From Candidatus Hydrogenedens sp. (GTDB lineage: Bacteria > Hydrogenedentota > Hydrogenedentia > Hydrogenedentales > JAEUWI01): a stretch of DNA of 64,000 nt. The stretch covers positions 1 through 64,000 of the forward strand of contig WGMK01000012.1 of assembly GCA_016125095.1 (NCBI GenBank), in the 5' to 3' direction. Below, in pieces: positions 43,160-51,986 of the stretch (the stretch's first letter is position 1; the number at the start of each line of letters is the position of its first letter). Under the pieces are notes generated by a model. The model saw only the letters and a program-made list of their open reading frames with translations, was not told the DNA's origin and searched no databases. A program made the position numbers and the translations under genes.

Positions 43160-44521
43160 ATGACCTCCCCCCCGAAAAGAACCGCTGCCGCCGCGGATGT
43201 CGCGGCCCTCAAGGCGATGATTCTCGGCCGCGATGCCCGAGTCGGCATCATTGGCCTCGGCTATGTCGGCCTGCCGCTGGTCCAGGCATTCTGCCGCAAG
43301 GGTTTTCGCGTCGTCGGCTTCGATGTCGACAGCGACAAGGTCCGGCGCCTGCTCGAGGGCCAGTCCTATATCCACCATTTGCCGGCCAGCCTGTTCGACG
43401 GCCCGATCGCCTGCGGCCATTTCCGGCCGACCACCGATTATGCCCTGCTCGCCGAGGTCGAGGCGATCGTGATCTGCGTGCCGACGCCGCTGACCCGCCA
43501 TCGCGAACCCGACATGAGCTATATCGTCGCGACCGCCGAGGCGATCGCGCCCCATCTGAAGCGCGGCCATCTGGTGTCGCTGGAGTCCACGACCTATCCC
43601 GGCACCACGCGCGAAATCCTGCAGCCGATTCTGGAGCGCAGCGGGCTGGCAGCCGGAGTCGATTTCTTCATCGCGTTTTCGCCGGAGCGCGAAGATCCGG
43701 GCAACCCCAAATACCAGACCACCACGATTCCCAAAGTGGTCGGTGCCGACGACGCGGCGGCGCTGGAACTGGCCACGGCGCTCTATGGCGCGGTGGTGGA
43801 CCAGGTGGTGCCGGTCAGCTCGGCGGCGACCGCCGAGGCGGTCAAGCTGACCGAGAACATCTTCCGTTCGGTCAATATCGCGCTGGTCAACGAACTGAAG
43901 GTGATCTACCAGGCGATGGGCGTCGATGTCTGGGAAGTGATCGATGCGGCCAAATCCAAACCGTTCGGCTTCATGCCGTTCTATCCGGGGCCGGGGCTGG
44001 GCGGCCACTGCATCCCGATCGATCCCTTCTACCTGACCTGGAAGGCGCGGGAATTCGATATCCAGACCCGCTTCATCGAGCTGGCCGGCGAAATCAACAC
44101 CTCGATGCCGCTCCACGTCATCCGCCAGCTGGCCGATGCGCTCGACCGCCGCTTCTGCAAGGGGCTGAATCAGGCGCGCATCCTGGTGGTCGGCATCGCC
44201 TACAAGAAGAACGTCGACGACATGCGCGAAAGCCCGGCGCTGCGCATCATCGACCTGTTGCGCGAGCGCGGCGCCGAGATCGCCTATTACGATCCCTTCG
44301 TGCCGGAAATCACCCGCACCCGCGAGCATCCCCACCTGACCGGCCTGCGCTCGCTGCCGTGGTCGGCCGACCTGGCCGCGGCCCATGACGCGACGCTGAT
44401 CGTGACCGACCACGACAATATCGACTACCAGGCGCTGGTCGCCGGCAGCCGTCTGGTCGTCGATACCCGCAACGCCACCGCCGGCATCACCGACGGCCGG
44501 GACAAGGTGGTCAAGGCGTAA
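43160..44521 (+). CDS. UDP-N-acetylhexosamine 6-dehydrogenase (WbpA/WecC-like)
   Basis: The 453-residue enzyme has VGIIGLGYVGLPLVQAFCRKG (NAD site) and PFYPGPGLGGHCIPIDPFYL with the catalytic Cys, plus AYKKNVDDMRESP. The FYPGPGLGGHCIPIDP form points to UDP-GlcNAc/GalNAc/ManNAc dehydrogenases rather than UDP-glucose dehydrogenase. The uronic acid product is the likely substrate for the AsnB enzymes. ATG 43160 is preferred to TTG 43142. It converges with the WbpM-like gene 12 bases away. Confidence 0.93.
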   Translation: MTSPPKRTAAAADVAALKAMILGRDARVGIIGLGYVGLPLVQAFCRKGFRVVGFDVDSDKVRRLLEGQSYIHHLPASLFDGPIACGHFRPTTDYALLAEVEAIVICVPTPLTRHREPDMSYIVATAEAIAPHLKRGHLVSLESTTYPGTTREILQPILERSGLAAGVDFFIAFSPEREDPGNPKYQTTTIPKVVGADDAAALELATALYGAVVDQVVPVSSAATAEAVKLTENIFRSVNIALVNELKVIYQAMGVDVWEVIDAAKSKPFGFMPFYPGPGLGGHCIPIDPFYLTWKAREFDIQTRFIELAGEINTSMPLHVIRQLADALDRRFCKGLNQARILVVGIAYKKNVDDMRESPALRIIDLLRERGAEIAYYDPFVPEITRTREHPHLTGLRSLPWSADLAAAHDATLIVTDHDNIDYQALVAGSRLVVDTRNATAGITDGRDKVVKA

Positions 44522-44533
44522 GGCGGGCGCAGG

Positions 44534-46588
44534 TCAGGCGCGCGACGCGGTATCGGCCGCCACCGAGCGGAAATCGGGCACGATATTGTGCAGGATGGTC
44601 GAGGCCCGCTGCTCGTCGCCGGCGCGGGCGGCGGTTTCCAGCTCCTGGCTGGCCCGGTTCATCAGGCCATAATCGATCAGGCGGGGCGAGGCGATGAAGA
44701 TGCCGTCGGCCTCGGCATGGGTCGGCGCCTCTTCGGCGCTGAGCAACTCCTCGAACAGCTTTTCGCCCGGACGCAGACCGGTGAACTCGATCCGGACATC
44801 GGCTTCCGGGCGCAGGCCGGCCAGCCGGATCATCTGGCGGGCAAGGTCGACGATCCGGACCGGCTCGCCCATGTCGAGCACGAAAATCTTGCCGCGCTGG
44901 GAGCGGTTGGCGACGCCATAGGCCGAAGCCTGGAGCACCAGCTGGACCGCCTCCTCGACGGTCATGAAATAGCGGCGCATCTCCGGATGGGTGACGGTGA
45001 TCGGCCCGCCCCGGCTCAGCTGGCGCTGGAACAACGGCACCACCGAGCCGCTTGAGCCCAGCACATTGCCGAAGCGGACGGTCATGAAGCGGGTGGCCAG
45101 TTCGGGTGAATCGCCGCCGGTCGGACTGCGCACGTCGAGCGACTGGACATAGGCCTCGGCAAAGCGCTTGGTCGCCCCCATCACGCTGCTCGGCCGGATC
45201 GCCTTGTCGGTCGAGATCAGCACCATGGCGATGGTGCCGGCGCTGCGGCAGGCATCGGCGACGTTGCGGGTGCCGATGGCGTTGGTCAAGGCGCCCTGGG
45301 TCAGGTTTTCCTCGACCAGCGGCACATGCTTCAAGGCGGCGGCATGGAACACCAGGTCCGGACGCCGGCTGTCGAAGATGCGCATCAGCTGATCGCGGTC
45401 GCGCACGTCGCACAACAGGCGTTCGCGGTCGAGCCCGGCATGGCGCTCGCCCAGTTCCATGTCGATCGCATAGAGATTGAATTCGCTGTTATCGAGCAGG
45501 ATCAGGCGGGTTGGCCCTAGTGTCGCCAGCTGACGCGAGAGTTCGCCGCCGATGGTGCCGCCGGCGCCGGTGATCAGAACCCGGCGCCCGGCGACCAGGG
45601 TGCGAATGGCTTCGCGGTTGAGCACCGCCTGGGGCCGTCCCAGCAGGTCTTGAATGGCGATCGGCCGAAGCTCGATCTTGCCTTCGCTGACCGCCTCCTT
45701 GAACTCGGTCAGCGAGGGCAGGCGGCCCAGCGTCAGGCCGAGACGGGCGGTCTGATCGACCAATTGGCGAACCAGCGCACCGTCGATCTCGCCGTTGCCC
45801 TGAGTCAGGATCAGGCGCTGCGGCTGGATCTTGCGGGCGACCAGCCCGGCGACCACGGCGTCCAGATCATCGATATGGCCGAGCACCGGCACGCCGTGGA
45901 TCGCGCGGCCGACCCGCCGTCCCTTCTCGTCGAGCACGCCGACCACCCGATAGGCGGAATAGGGGTCGTTGGTGATCGCCCGGATGAACAGCTCGGCACC
46001 GTCGCCGACCCCGAACAGCAGGACCGGCACCCGCTCACCGGCGCCGGCGCCGCCACTGAACCGCGCCGCCTTGCGGCTGTCGCGCAGCAGGCGATAGACG
46101 AAACGCGGACCCCCCAGCAGAATCATCAGGACGAACCACAAAATCACCGGCAGGGAACGTGGCACCGTGTGCAGCCGGTTGAACAGGAACATCGCCAGGA
46201 TGAAGGCGAGGGTGACGGTGGTGACCGCCTTGGTCAGCTGGAGCAGGTCCTGGAGCGAGGCATAACGCCAGATGCCGCGGTAAAGCCCCAAAAAACGATA
46301 GACGACGATGCTGATCGGCAGAATGACCAGCAAGCCGTTGACGGTGACGTCCCAATAATTCGGCAAAAAGAATTCGCTGGTCCGCAGATACATCGACAGC
46401 ACGAAGCCGAGCCCGGTCATGGCCAGATCGTGACAGAAGGCGAGATTGGCACGATTGAAGATCGGATTCATGACGACATCGCGATAAAACCGGGGAAAAA
46501 ACCGCCGGACAGCGGTGGCCCACGCAGCCTCGTTGGCCCCTTTTGCGGGCAGCGGCAGAGAGTTCCGCTCCGGCGTTGCCCGAGTCAA
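44534..46588 (-). CDS. WbpM/CapD-like UDP-HexNAc 4,6-dehydratase (membrane anchored)
   Basis: The 684-residue protein has four N-terminal membrane segments (about 52-72, 80-103, 120-140, 148-165), a soluble CoA-binding-like domain and a C-terminal SDR (from about 340: VLITGAGGTIGGELSRQL). STDKAIRPSSVMGATKRFAE has Met in place of the usual Tyr, the Ser-Met-Lys triad of WbpM/PglF. It makes UDP-4-keto-6-deoxy-HexNAc for QuiNAc or FucNAc. The start is uncertain: TTG 46588 or ATG 46471. Confidence 0.92.
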   Translation of the reverse strand: MTRATPERNSLPLPAKGANEAAWATAVRRFFPRFYRDVVMNPIFNRANLAFCHDLAMTGLGFVLSMYLRTSEFFLPNYWDVTVNGLLVILPISIVVYRFLGLYRGIWRYASLQDLLQLTKAVTTVTLAFILAMFLFNRLHTVPRSLPVILWFVLMILLGGPRFVYRLLRDSRKAARFSGGAGAGERVPVLLFGVGDGAELFIRAITNDPYSAYRVVGVLDEKGRRVGRAIHGVPVLGHIDDLDAVVAGLVARKIQPQRLILTQGNGEIDGALVRQLVDQTARLGLTLGRLPSLTEFKEAVSEGKIELRPIAIQDLLGRPQAVLNREAIRTLVAGRRVLITGAGGTIGGELSRQLATLGPTRLILLDNSEFNLYAIDMELGERHAGLDRERLLCDVRDRDQLMRIFDSRRPDLVFHAAALKHVPLVEENLTQGALTNAIGTRNVADACRSAGTIAMVLISTDKAIRPSSVMGATKRFAEAYVQSLDVRSPTGGDSPELATRFMTVRFGNVLGSSGSVVPLFQRQLSRGGPITVTHPEMRRYFMTVEEAVQLVLQASAYGVANRSQRGKIFVLDMGEPVRIVDLARQMIRLAGLRPEADVRIEFTGLRPGEKLFEELLSAEEAPTHAEADGIFIASPRLIDYGLMNRASQELETAARAGDEQRASTILHNIVPDFRSVAADTASRA

Positions 46589-46642
46589 GTCGGAAAAACC
46601 ACCCGGCCGCGGGTGGCGGGACGACTCAAGCCGCCAGCGCGC

Positions 46643-47248
46643 TCAGGATTCCGCGGGCGCCCTCAGCGTCCGGGCGATCCGCTGGACCACGCTGGTACCG
46701 ACCCCGTGGCGTTTCGCCACCGTGAGGATGCCGGTGCCCTCGGTCAGCGCCGCGCGGATGCTGGCTTCGGTATCGGCACCGGTTCTTGGCCGGCCCAGCA
46801 CCTTGCCTTGGGCGCGGGCGCGCGCCAGTCCGGCCCGGACCCGTTCGACGATCATCGCCCGTTCGAACTCGGCGAAGACGCCGCACATCTGGAACAGCGC
46901 CCGGCCGGACGGCGTGGTGGTGTCGAGCGCCTGCTGATGGAGGTAGAGGTCACAGCCAAGTGCGTTCAGATCGGCGAGGAAGCCGACCAGGTCCTGCAGC
47001 GACCGTCCCAGCCGGTCGACCGACCACGCCGCGATCAGGTCGAACCGGCCGCGGGTGGCATCCTTGAGCAGGCGGTCGAAGCCCGGTCGCCGGCCGCGCC
47101 CCTTGGCGCCTGAGAGCCCGGCATCCTGGTAGGTCTCGACCACCTGCCAGCCCCGCCGGCTTGCCACCTCGGCCAAGGCCAGGGCCTGGTTCTCCACGGT
47201 CTGACCGTCGCTGGAAACCCGCAGGTAAAAGGCGACCGCACGGGGCAT
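46643..47248 (-). CDS. serine recombinase (Pin/Hin/resolvase type)
   Basis: The 201-residue protein has FYLRVSSDGQTVENQ (nucleophilic Ser in RVSS), DLIAAWSVDRLGRSLQDLVGFL, GRALFQMCGVFAEFERAMIVERVRAGLARARAQGK, and a C-terminal HTH ILTVAKRHGVGTSVVQRI. All catalytic regions appear intact. It could resolve plasmid multimers or rearrange the locus. It lies between the WbpM-like gene and the second glycan operon. It is not the partner of the truncated recombinase at the left edge, whose sequence differs. Confidence 0.93.
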   Translation of the reverse strand: MPRAVAFYLRVSSDGQTVENQALALAEVASRRGWQVVETYQDAGLSGAKGRGRRPGFDRLLKDATRGRFDLIAAWSVDRLGRSLQDLVGFLADLNALGCDLYLHQQALDTTTPSGRALFQMCGVFAEFERAMIVERVRAGLARARAQGKVLGRPRTGADTEASIRAALTEGTGILTVAKRHGVGTSVVQRIARTLRAPAES

Positions 47249-47442
47249 CGCCCCCCTCCCACGATTCCACTCCAGTCCGGTCCGGTCCGGAAGACTAGCG
47301 GCCCCGGCACGGCGATGCCATACCGGAAACGAGTGTTTAAGGTATGGGGGTGCCGGCAGAGAAAACACCGCGGCCGGACTGGCCTCGCGAGGGCCGGCTT
47401 CGACGGGGTTTTCCGTATGGCCCGAAACGCCGGAGCGCGGGC
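47249..47442. other. gap with inverted repeat upstream of the recombinase gene
   Basis: CCATACC (47318-47324) and GGTATGG (47341-47347) form 7-bp arms around 16 bases, and TCCGG is repeated in tandem near 47276-47291. Either could be a recombinase target or operator. Nothing else is seen. Confidence 0.45.
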
Positions 47443-49377
47443 TCAGCCGGGCGTTGCGAAGGGCACGCAGCGGAAGCGGGCAGGGGGCTGCGGCTCCCGG
47501 ATCAGGATCTGGCGATCCAGGGTGGCCCGGCAAGCCGGGTCGGGGGTCAGGCCGCCCAGGATGCCGCGCATCCAGTCATCCAGGCGATAGGGCCACAGGA
47601 CATCCGCCTCGGCCAATCGGGCGCGGACGACATCGGCGGAAGCGGCAGTCATCCAGACGTTGCGCGCGGTCTCGCCCCAGCTGAAACGGTCAGACAGCGC
47701 GAAGCGGCGCAGCTCGGCATGCGGCCGTTCGCCCAGGGCGAAATAGCGGATGATCATCAGCTCGATGCCGTCGCTGCCCTGCGCGATCAGGGTCACCAGC
47801 GGCTGGGACAATCCCGCCCGGTCGAGCGCCGCCCGCAATTCGGCGGTCCTGGTCCGCAGCGCGAGCACCCGCGCGATATCGACCGGGTCTTCGCCGGCCC
47901 GGGTGGTGATGGCGTCCGCCGACCGGCCGACCGCCCGGACCTGGAAGGTGCCCAGCGCCAGCACCAGGACCAGCGGTACGGCCGCCGCCGCGGCGATTGG
48001 CCGCCGCGTCCGGAGCCGGCGGTACCAGAACAGCAGCGCCTGGCGGAACAGCAGGAACAGGCCGATGCCATGGAGAATGCGGACCGGAGCCCGCAGATAG
48101 CGCGACAGCGACGCCAGGATGTCGCGCTCGTAGGGGCTGAAGCAATAGGCGTAGGCAAGCCATTGGGCGAACAGGAAGGCGGCCAGGAAGGTTACCGCCA
48201 TGGCGGTGACGATCGCCCAGCGGGAGCGCAGCGAAAGCCCCAGCCCGGCCAGCGCCAGCACCGTCACCGGCAGCTTGTAGACGGTGAGAAAGGTCAGGCT
48301 TTCCGCGATCATGTGGTGGCCGACCGCGCGCAGCGTCGCACCGGTCGGGCCCGGCAGATCGATCAGCAGCGCCTGCGCCACCGGCGGCGCACAGGTGGCG
48401 CTGCCGGCCGGATTGACCAGCGACCAGGCGAGATGGACCACGAACAGCGGCACCAGCATGACCGCGAGCAGGCGCAAGCTCTCCTGCGCCCGGGCGCGCC
48501 AGGGCCGGCCGGCACCGTCGAGCCAGGCCAGCGCCAGGGCGCCGAGCCCCAGCGCCGGGACCGCGATCAGCGCGATGATCTTCAGGGCATAGGCGGCGGC
48601 GGCGACCATGCCGAGGGCCACGGCGGCGGGAAGGCGGCGCTCGGGCAGGGCGACGGCGAGCAGGGCCAGGCCGAAGCAGCCGGCCAGCACCTGGGTCACC
48701 GGCTCATCGATCAGCAGGCTTTCCGGCAGCAGCTTCCAGAACGCTTCGGCCGCCGTCAGCAGCAGCACCAGAACCCAGCCCCACCGCTGTGCGCCGCCGG
48801 CCCCGATGGTTTCGGGCAGGCTGTGGCGGAAGGCGTCGTAGAGCAGGCCGAGCAGCCCGGTATGGAGCAGGAGCGCCAGCGGCACCGCCCGCGCCTCGAC
48901 GAAATCGCCGAAGAACACTTGCGGATAGGCAATCGCCAACGGCCAGCCCGGCGGGTAGCCGGTGGTCGAGAAATACATGTCCGGGCGCCAGGCGGCATCG
49001 GCAACGAAGGCCTGGCGCGCCCAGTAGAGCCAGTTGCTGAACTCGTCCCAGGAATGGGGCAGATAGTCGGTCTGGCCGTGAAGAGCGGCGATCGTCAGGC
49101 ACAGCACCGGCAGCATCAGTGCCGGATGGGCCAGGGCCGCCATCGGCGGCGGCTGCCGCATCAGCCCCAAGGCGCCGGTGATCAGGCCGGCGGCAGCAAG
49201 CCCGGCAAGCAGCCAGGCGGCCGCCGTGACCGACAGCCCGGCAACCGACGCACTCAGAAACAAAAGGAGCGGCACCGCCGCTGCGGCAACGAACAGCCGG
49301 GCCCCCAGCGGCAACCGCGGCACCCAGACCGAAAGCCCGAGCACGGTGGCGAAGACGATGACAAAGCTCGGGATCAT
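47443..49377 (-). CDS. polytopic membrane protein A (GT-C-like, paralogue of 56567-58567)
   Basis: The 644-residue protein has about 12 hydrophobic segments and a soluble C-terminal domain (about 490-640). DYLPHSWDEFSNWLYWARQAFVAD near residue 104 matches DYLPHTWDEWANWLGWSRQ of the protein at 56567, as do FWKLLPESLLIDEP and a C-terminal LxxADVLWPYRLDDWMRGIL block. The acidic first periplasmic loop suggests a GT-C glycosyltransferase. Family not recognised further. It is coupled to the next glycosyltransferase by ATGA. Confidence 0.7.
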   Translation of the reverse strand: MIPSFVIVFATVLGLSVWVPRLPLGARLFVAAAAVPLLLFLSASVAGLSVTAAAWLLAGLAAAGLITGALGLMRQPPPMAALAHPALMLPVLCLTIAALHGQTDYLPHSWDEFSNWLYWARQAFVADAAWRPDMYFSTTGYPPGWPLAIAYPQVFFGDFVEARAVPLALLLHTGLLGLLYDAFRHSLPETIGAGGAQRWGWVLVLLLTAAEAFWKLLPESLLIDEPVTQVLAGCFGLALLAVALPERRLPAAVALGMVAAAAYALKIIALIAVPALGLGALALAWLDGAGRPWRARAQESLRLLAVMLVPLFVVHLAWSLVNPAGSATCAPPVAQALLIDLPGPTGATLRAVGHHMIAESLTFLTVYKLPVTVLALAGLGLSLRSRWAIVTAMAVTFLAAFLFAQWLAYAYCFSPYERDILASLSRYLRAPVRILHGIGLFLLFRQALLFWYRRLRTRRPIAAAAAVPLVLVLALGTFQVRAVGRSADAITTRAGEDPVDIARVLALRTRTAELRAALDRAGLSQPLVTLIAQGSDGIELMIIRYFALGERPHAELRRFALSDRFSWGETARNVWMTAASADVVRARLAEADVLWPYRLDDWMRGILGGLTPDPACRATLDRQILIREPQPPARFRCVPFATPG

Positions 49378-50522
49378 GTCGGTCCGGCCAGCAGGGCGCG
49401 ATAAGCGGTCACCGCGCGGGCGCCGTAGTCGTCCCAGGTGAAGCCATGGGCGACGCGGCCTCGCGCGGCCTCGCCCATCGCCCGGCGCAGCTCGGCATCG
49501 GCGGCCAACGCGGCCAAGGCCTCGGCCAGGCGATCCACGTCCTGAGCCGGCACCAGGCGGCCCTCGACGCCATCGGTGAAGACATCGCCGGCGCCGGATT
49601 CCGGCGTCGTCACCACCGGCAGGCCGGCGGCCATCGCCTGCAGAATCACCAGGGCCAGGCCCTCGTGCAAGGACGGCAGGCAGAAGAGATCGGCGGCGGC
49701 GTATTCCTCGGCGAGCTGGGCGCCGGGCAACGGGCCACGCACCACCACCCGGGCCATCGGCTCGCCGGCGAACAGCCGGTCCATGCCGGGCTCGATCGGC
49801 CCGATCAGGTGCAGCTCGGTCTTGGGCCCGAGCCGGGCGAAGGCGCGCAGCAGCCAGGGCACTCCCTTGGGCGGACCGACCCGGCCGACGAACACGATCC
49901 GCAGCACCTCACCGCCGCGCCGCGGCGCCACCGCCTGGAAGCGGTCGAGATCGACGCCATAGGGGTTGACGATCAGGCGCGCCGGATCGATGCCCCGGCG
50001 CGTGAAGGTCTCGGCGGCGAACCGGGTCGGCACCGCGATGGCGTCGGCGGCGGCATATTCGGCGCATTCGCGTGCGATCATCGCCGGCGGCACCGCCGGC
50101 ACGATCGCACCGAAAGTCTCGCGCAGCCGGAGATGGAGTTCCGCCTGGTGGGCGATATGGGCCGAACCGCGCTCGACCGCCACCTTGAGCCCCCGCGCCT
50201 GCGCCGCCGGGATCAGCTCCAGCGACGCGCCGCTCCAGCCGACCGCCAGGTCGCTGCCGGCCGGCAGGGTGCGGGCGGCGAAACGTGCAAAATGGCGGGC
50301 GATCCAGACATCCGGAGCGGGCAGGACAGGCAGCCGGCCATGGAGCCGGCGCACCACCTCCAGAACCGGTGCCGTGGCCAGCGGCACCCCCGGCGGCAGG
50401 AAACGCCGCGCAGCAAATTCCGGATAGGTGGTGGCGAGCCCGGCCAGCAGACCACGCCGAAACAGCTGGGCGGCCAGTTCGAAGGCGTGGAAACGGCCGT
50501 GGACGGCAACGGCGACCTTCAC
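49374..50522 (-). CDS. GT4 glycosyltransferase, variant active-site motif
   Basis: The 382-residue GT-B protein starts MKVAVAVHGRFHAFELAAQLFRRG. RIVFVGRVGPPKGVPWLLRAFARL opens the donor lobe, and EGLALVILQAM stands for E-x7-E with Gln replacing the second Glu. The family usually keeps that residue for ribose contact, though Gln occurs. The start is GTG 50522, overlapping the upstream polymerase gene as GTGA. Confidence 0.87.
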   Translation of the reverse strand: MKVAVAVHGRFHAFELAAQLFRRGLLAGLATTYPEFAARRFLPPGVPLATAPVLEVVRRLHGRLPVLPAPDVWIARHFARFAARTLPAGSDLAVGWSGASLELIPAAQARGLKVAVERGSAHIAHQAELHLRLRETFGAIVPAVPPAMIARECAEYAAADAIAVPTRFAAETFTRRGIDPARLIVNPYGVDLDRFQAVAPRRGGEVLRIVFVGRVGPPKGVPWLLRAFARLGPKTELHLIGPIEPGMDRLFAGEPMARVVVRGPLPGAQLAEEYAAADLFCLPSLHEGLALVILQAMAAGLPVVTTPESGAGDVFTDGVEGRLVPAQDVDRLAEALAALAADAELRRAMGEAARGRVAHGFTWDDYGARAVTAYRALLAGPT

Positions 50523-51922
50523 CGGACCCGGCCTCTGAGAACGGCCACCAGGGCCAGAACGGGGAGCATGTAAATCGCCATTTTTAGAGCGTTTGTCCAG
50601 TATAGACTGTAATTCTGGTCAAAATCCATCAGCCATGGCGTAAGAGCTGCAAAGATAATAAATCGGAAAGAATTATTATTCAGGCAAGACACCGCGAGAA
50701 TGGAAAGCCCAGCGAGCAATACCGCCAATGCAACCCGCAATCCGGGCATGCCGGCCTGCTCGATCGGTTCGCCGAGCAGCGTGATCGAGGCGGAATGCAG
50801 CGGATTTAGGTCGTGCCCGCCGCAATAGGCGGCGGCATAGTGGTTGAACGGCGATAAATTCGGCTTGTCGGGCCACAGGAATCGCGGCACCAATGCCGAA
50901 ATGAAATAGAATGGCGAATTCTCGCCCGGCTGCCCGGCGTTCTTCCGAAGCACGCCGCCCAGGCAATAGCCGGTCTCATATTGGCGCTCGCCGATCTTCA
51001 TGAGCAAAGTCTTGGCCAGTCCCTGCCCGACGATGTCGGGGGTCGACCAGTTCAAGGTATAGGCGGTGTTGCCGCGGATCTGCGACATCAGCGAAAGACT
51101 GCCCAGGGCAAAGACCGACGCCACGACGCACACCGCGGCCTTGGTCTGCCAGCGATGGCGGGATTTCACCACCCAGGTCAGGGCGGCGACGAGAACCAGG
51201 TAGACCGGGAATTTCGAGTTGCCGGTCGCCACCTCCACGGCGGCGCAGGCGGCCAGGGTCGCAGCGACGGCAAGGGTCGGGCCATATTTCCGGCTCGCCA
51301 TGGCATCGACCAGGAGAACCATGATGATGATCGCCTGCAGGGGCGGCAGCCCGTCCAGGACGTTCTGCACCAGGCTCGCCGGAACGATGTCGGACAGGCG
51401 CCAGATCACCTCCAGCCGGGCGCCGAGGAAATGACCGGCCGCCGCGGCGATCGCCAAGGCCATGAAGGCGAGCCGCTGCCGATCGCCGGCAAGCAGGGGT
51501 GCCGGTTCGGTGGAGGCCGGCCGGTGCGACCCCAGCACAGCGGCGCACAGAGCGGCGCCGGCTTGGCAGACCCCGGAGAACACCAGGATCAGGACGTCCG
51601 CCGGCTGCCCGGAAAAGCCGATCAGGGTCGGTTCCATCGTCCCGGTGAGCAGATCGAAGTCGATTGCCAGCAGCAACGCCGGAATGAGCGAGTAGAAGAC
51701 CAGCGACCATCCGGCCAGCAGGAACAGCGGCGACAGCCAGATGGCTCTGGCCGGTCGTGGCGACGATGCCCAGGTCAGCAGGACCAGGGTTCCGACCAGA
51801 ACGCTGCGCAAAGTCCAGGCATCGACTGCCTGGCCGCCGACAGCGCCGACGAGCGCCGCCGTCAGCGCTGCCCCACCGATCATGGCCAGGCGGAAAACGA
51901 CGGTTGGGAGCGGCATCAACAT
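50519..51922 (-). CDS. Wzy-like polysaccharide polymerase, second copy of the VPRFLW type
   Basis: The 467-residue protein has about 12 hydrophobic segments with a periplasmic loop at about 285-365. ALVPRFLWPDKPNLSPFNHYAA matches NMVPRFLWRDKPEERLGQEFAHA of the protein at 9944. Polymerase or ligase role is inferred from topology and the loop. The 3-prime end is AT-richer than the rest. ATG 51922 has a 64-base gap from the DUF2142 gene upstream. Confidence 0.75.
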   Translation of the reverse strand: MLMPLPTVVFRLAMIGGAALTAALVGAVGGQAVDAWTLRSVLVGTLVLLTWASSPRPARAIWLSPLFLLAGWSLVFYSLIPALLLAIDFDLLTGTMEPTLIGFSGQPADVLILVFSGVCQAGAALCAAVLGSHRPASTEPAPLLAGDRQRLAFMALAIAAAAGHFLGARLEVIWRLSDIVPASLVQNVLDGLPPLQAIIIMVLLVDAMASRKYGPTLAVAATLAACAAVEVATGNSKFPVYLVLVAALTWVVKSRHRWQTKAAVCVVASVFALGSLSLMSQIRGNTAYTLNWSTPDIVGQGLAKTLLMKIGERQYETGYCLGGVLRKNAGQPGENSPFYFISALVPRFLWPDKPNLSPFNHYAAAYCGGHDLNPLHSASITLLGEPIEQAGMPGLRVALAVLLAGLSILAVSCLNNNSFRFIIFAALTPWLMDFDQNYSLYWTNALKMAIYMLPVLALVAVLRGRVR

Positions 51923-51986
51923 CCGGACGAATTTCCCCAGGGTTCAAGGATCGACGGCGATGAAGGCGGCAACCGGTCCAGCCTGG

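Noticed and set aside
47344..49404. Plus-strand open frame of 686 codons
   Set aside because: Antisense shadow of the membrane protein at 47443-49377; low-complexity Gln/Gly/Arg composition.
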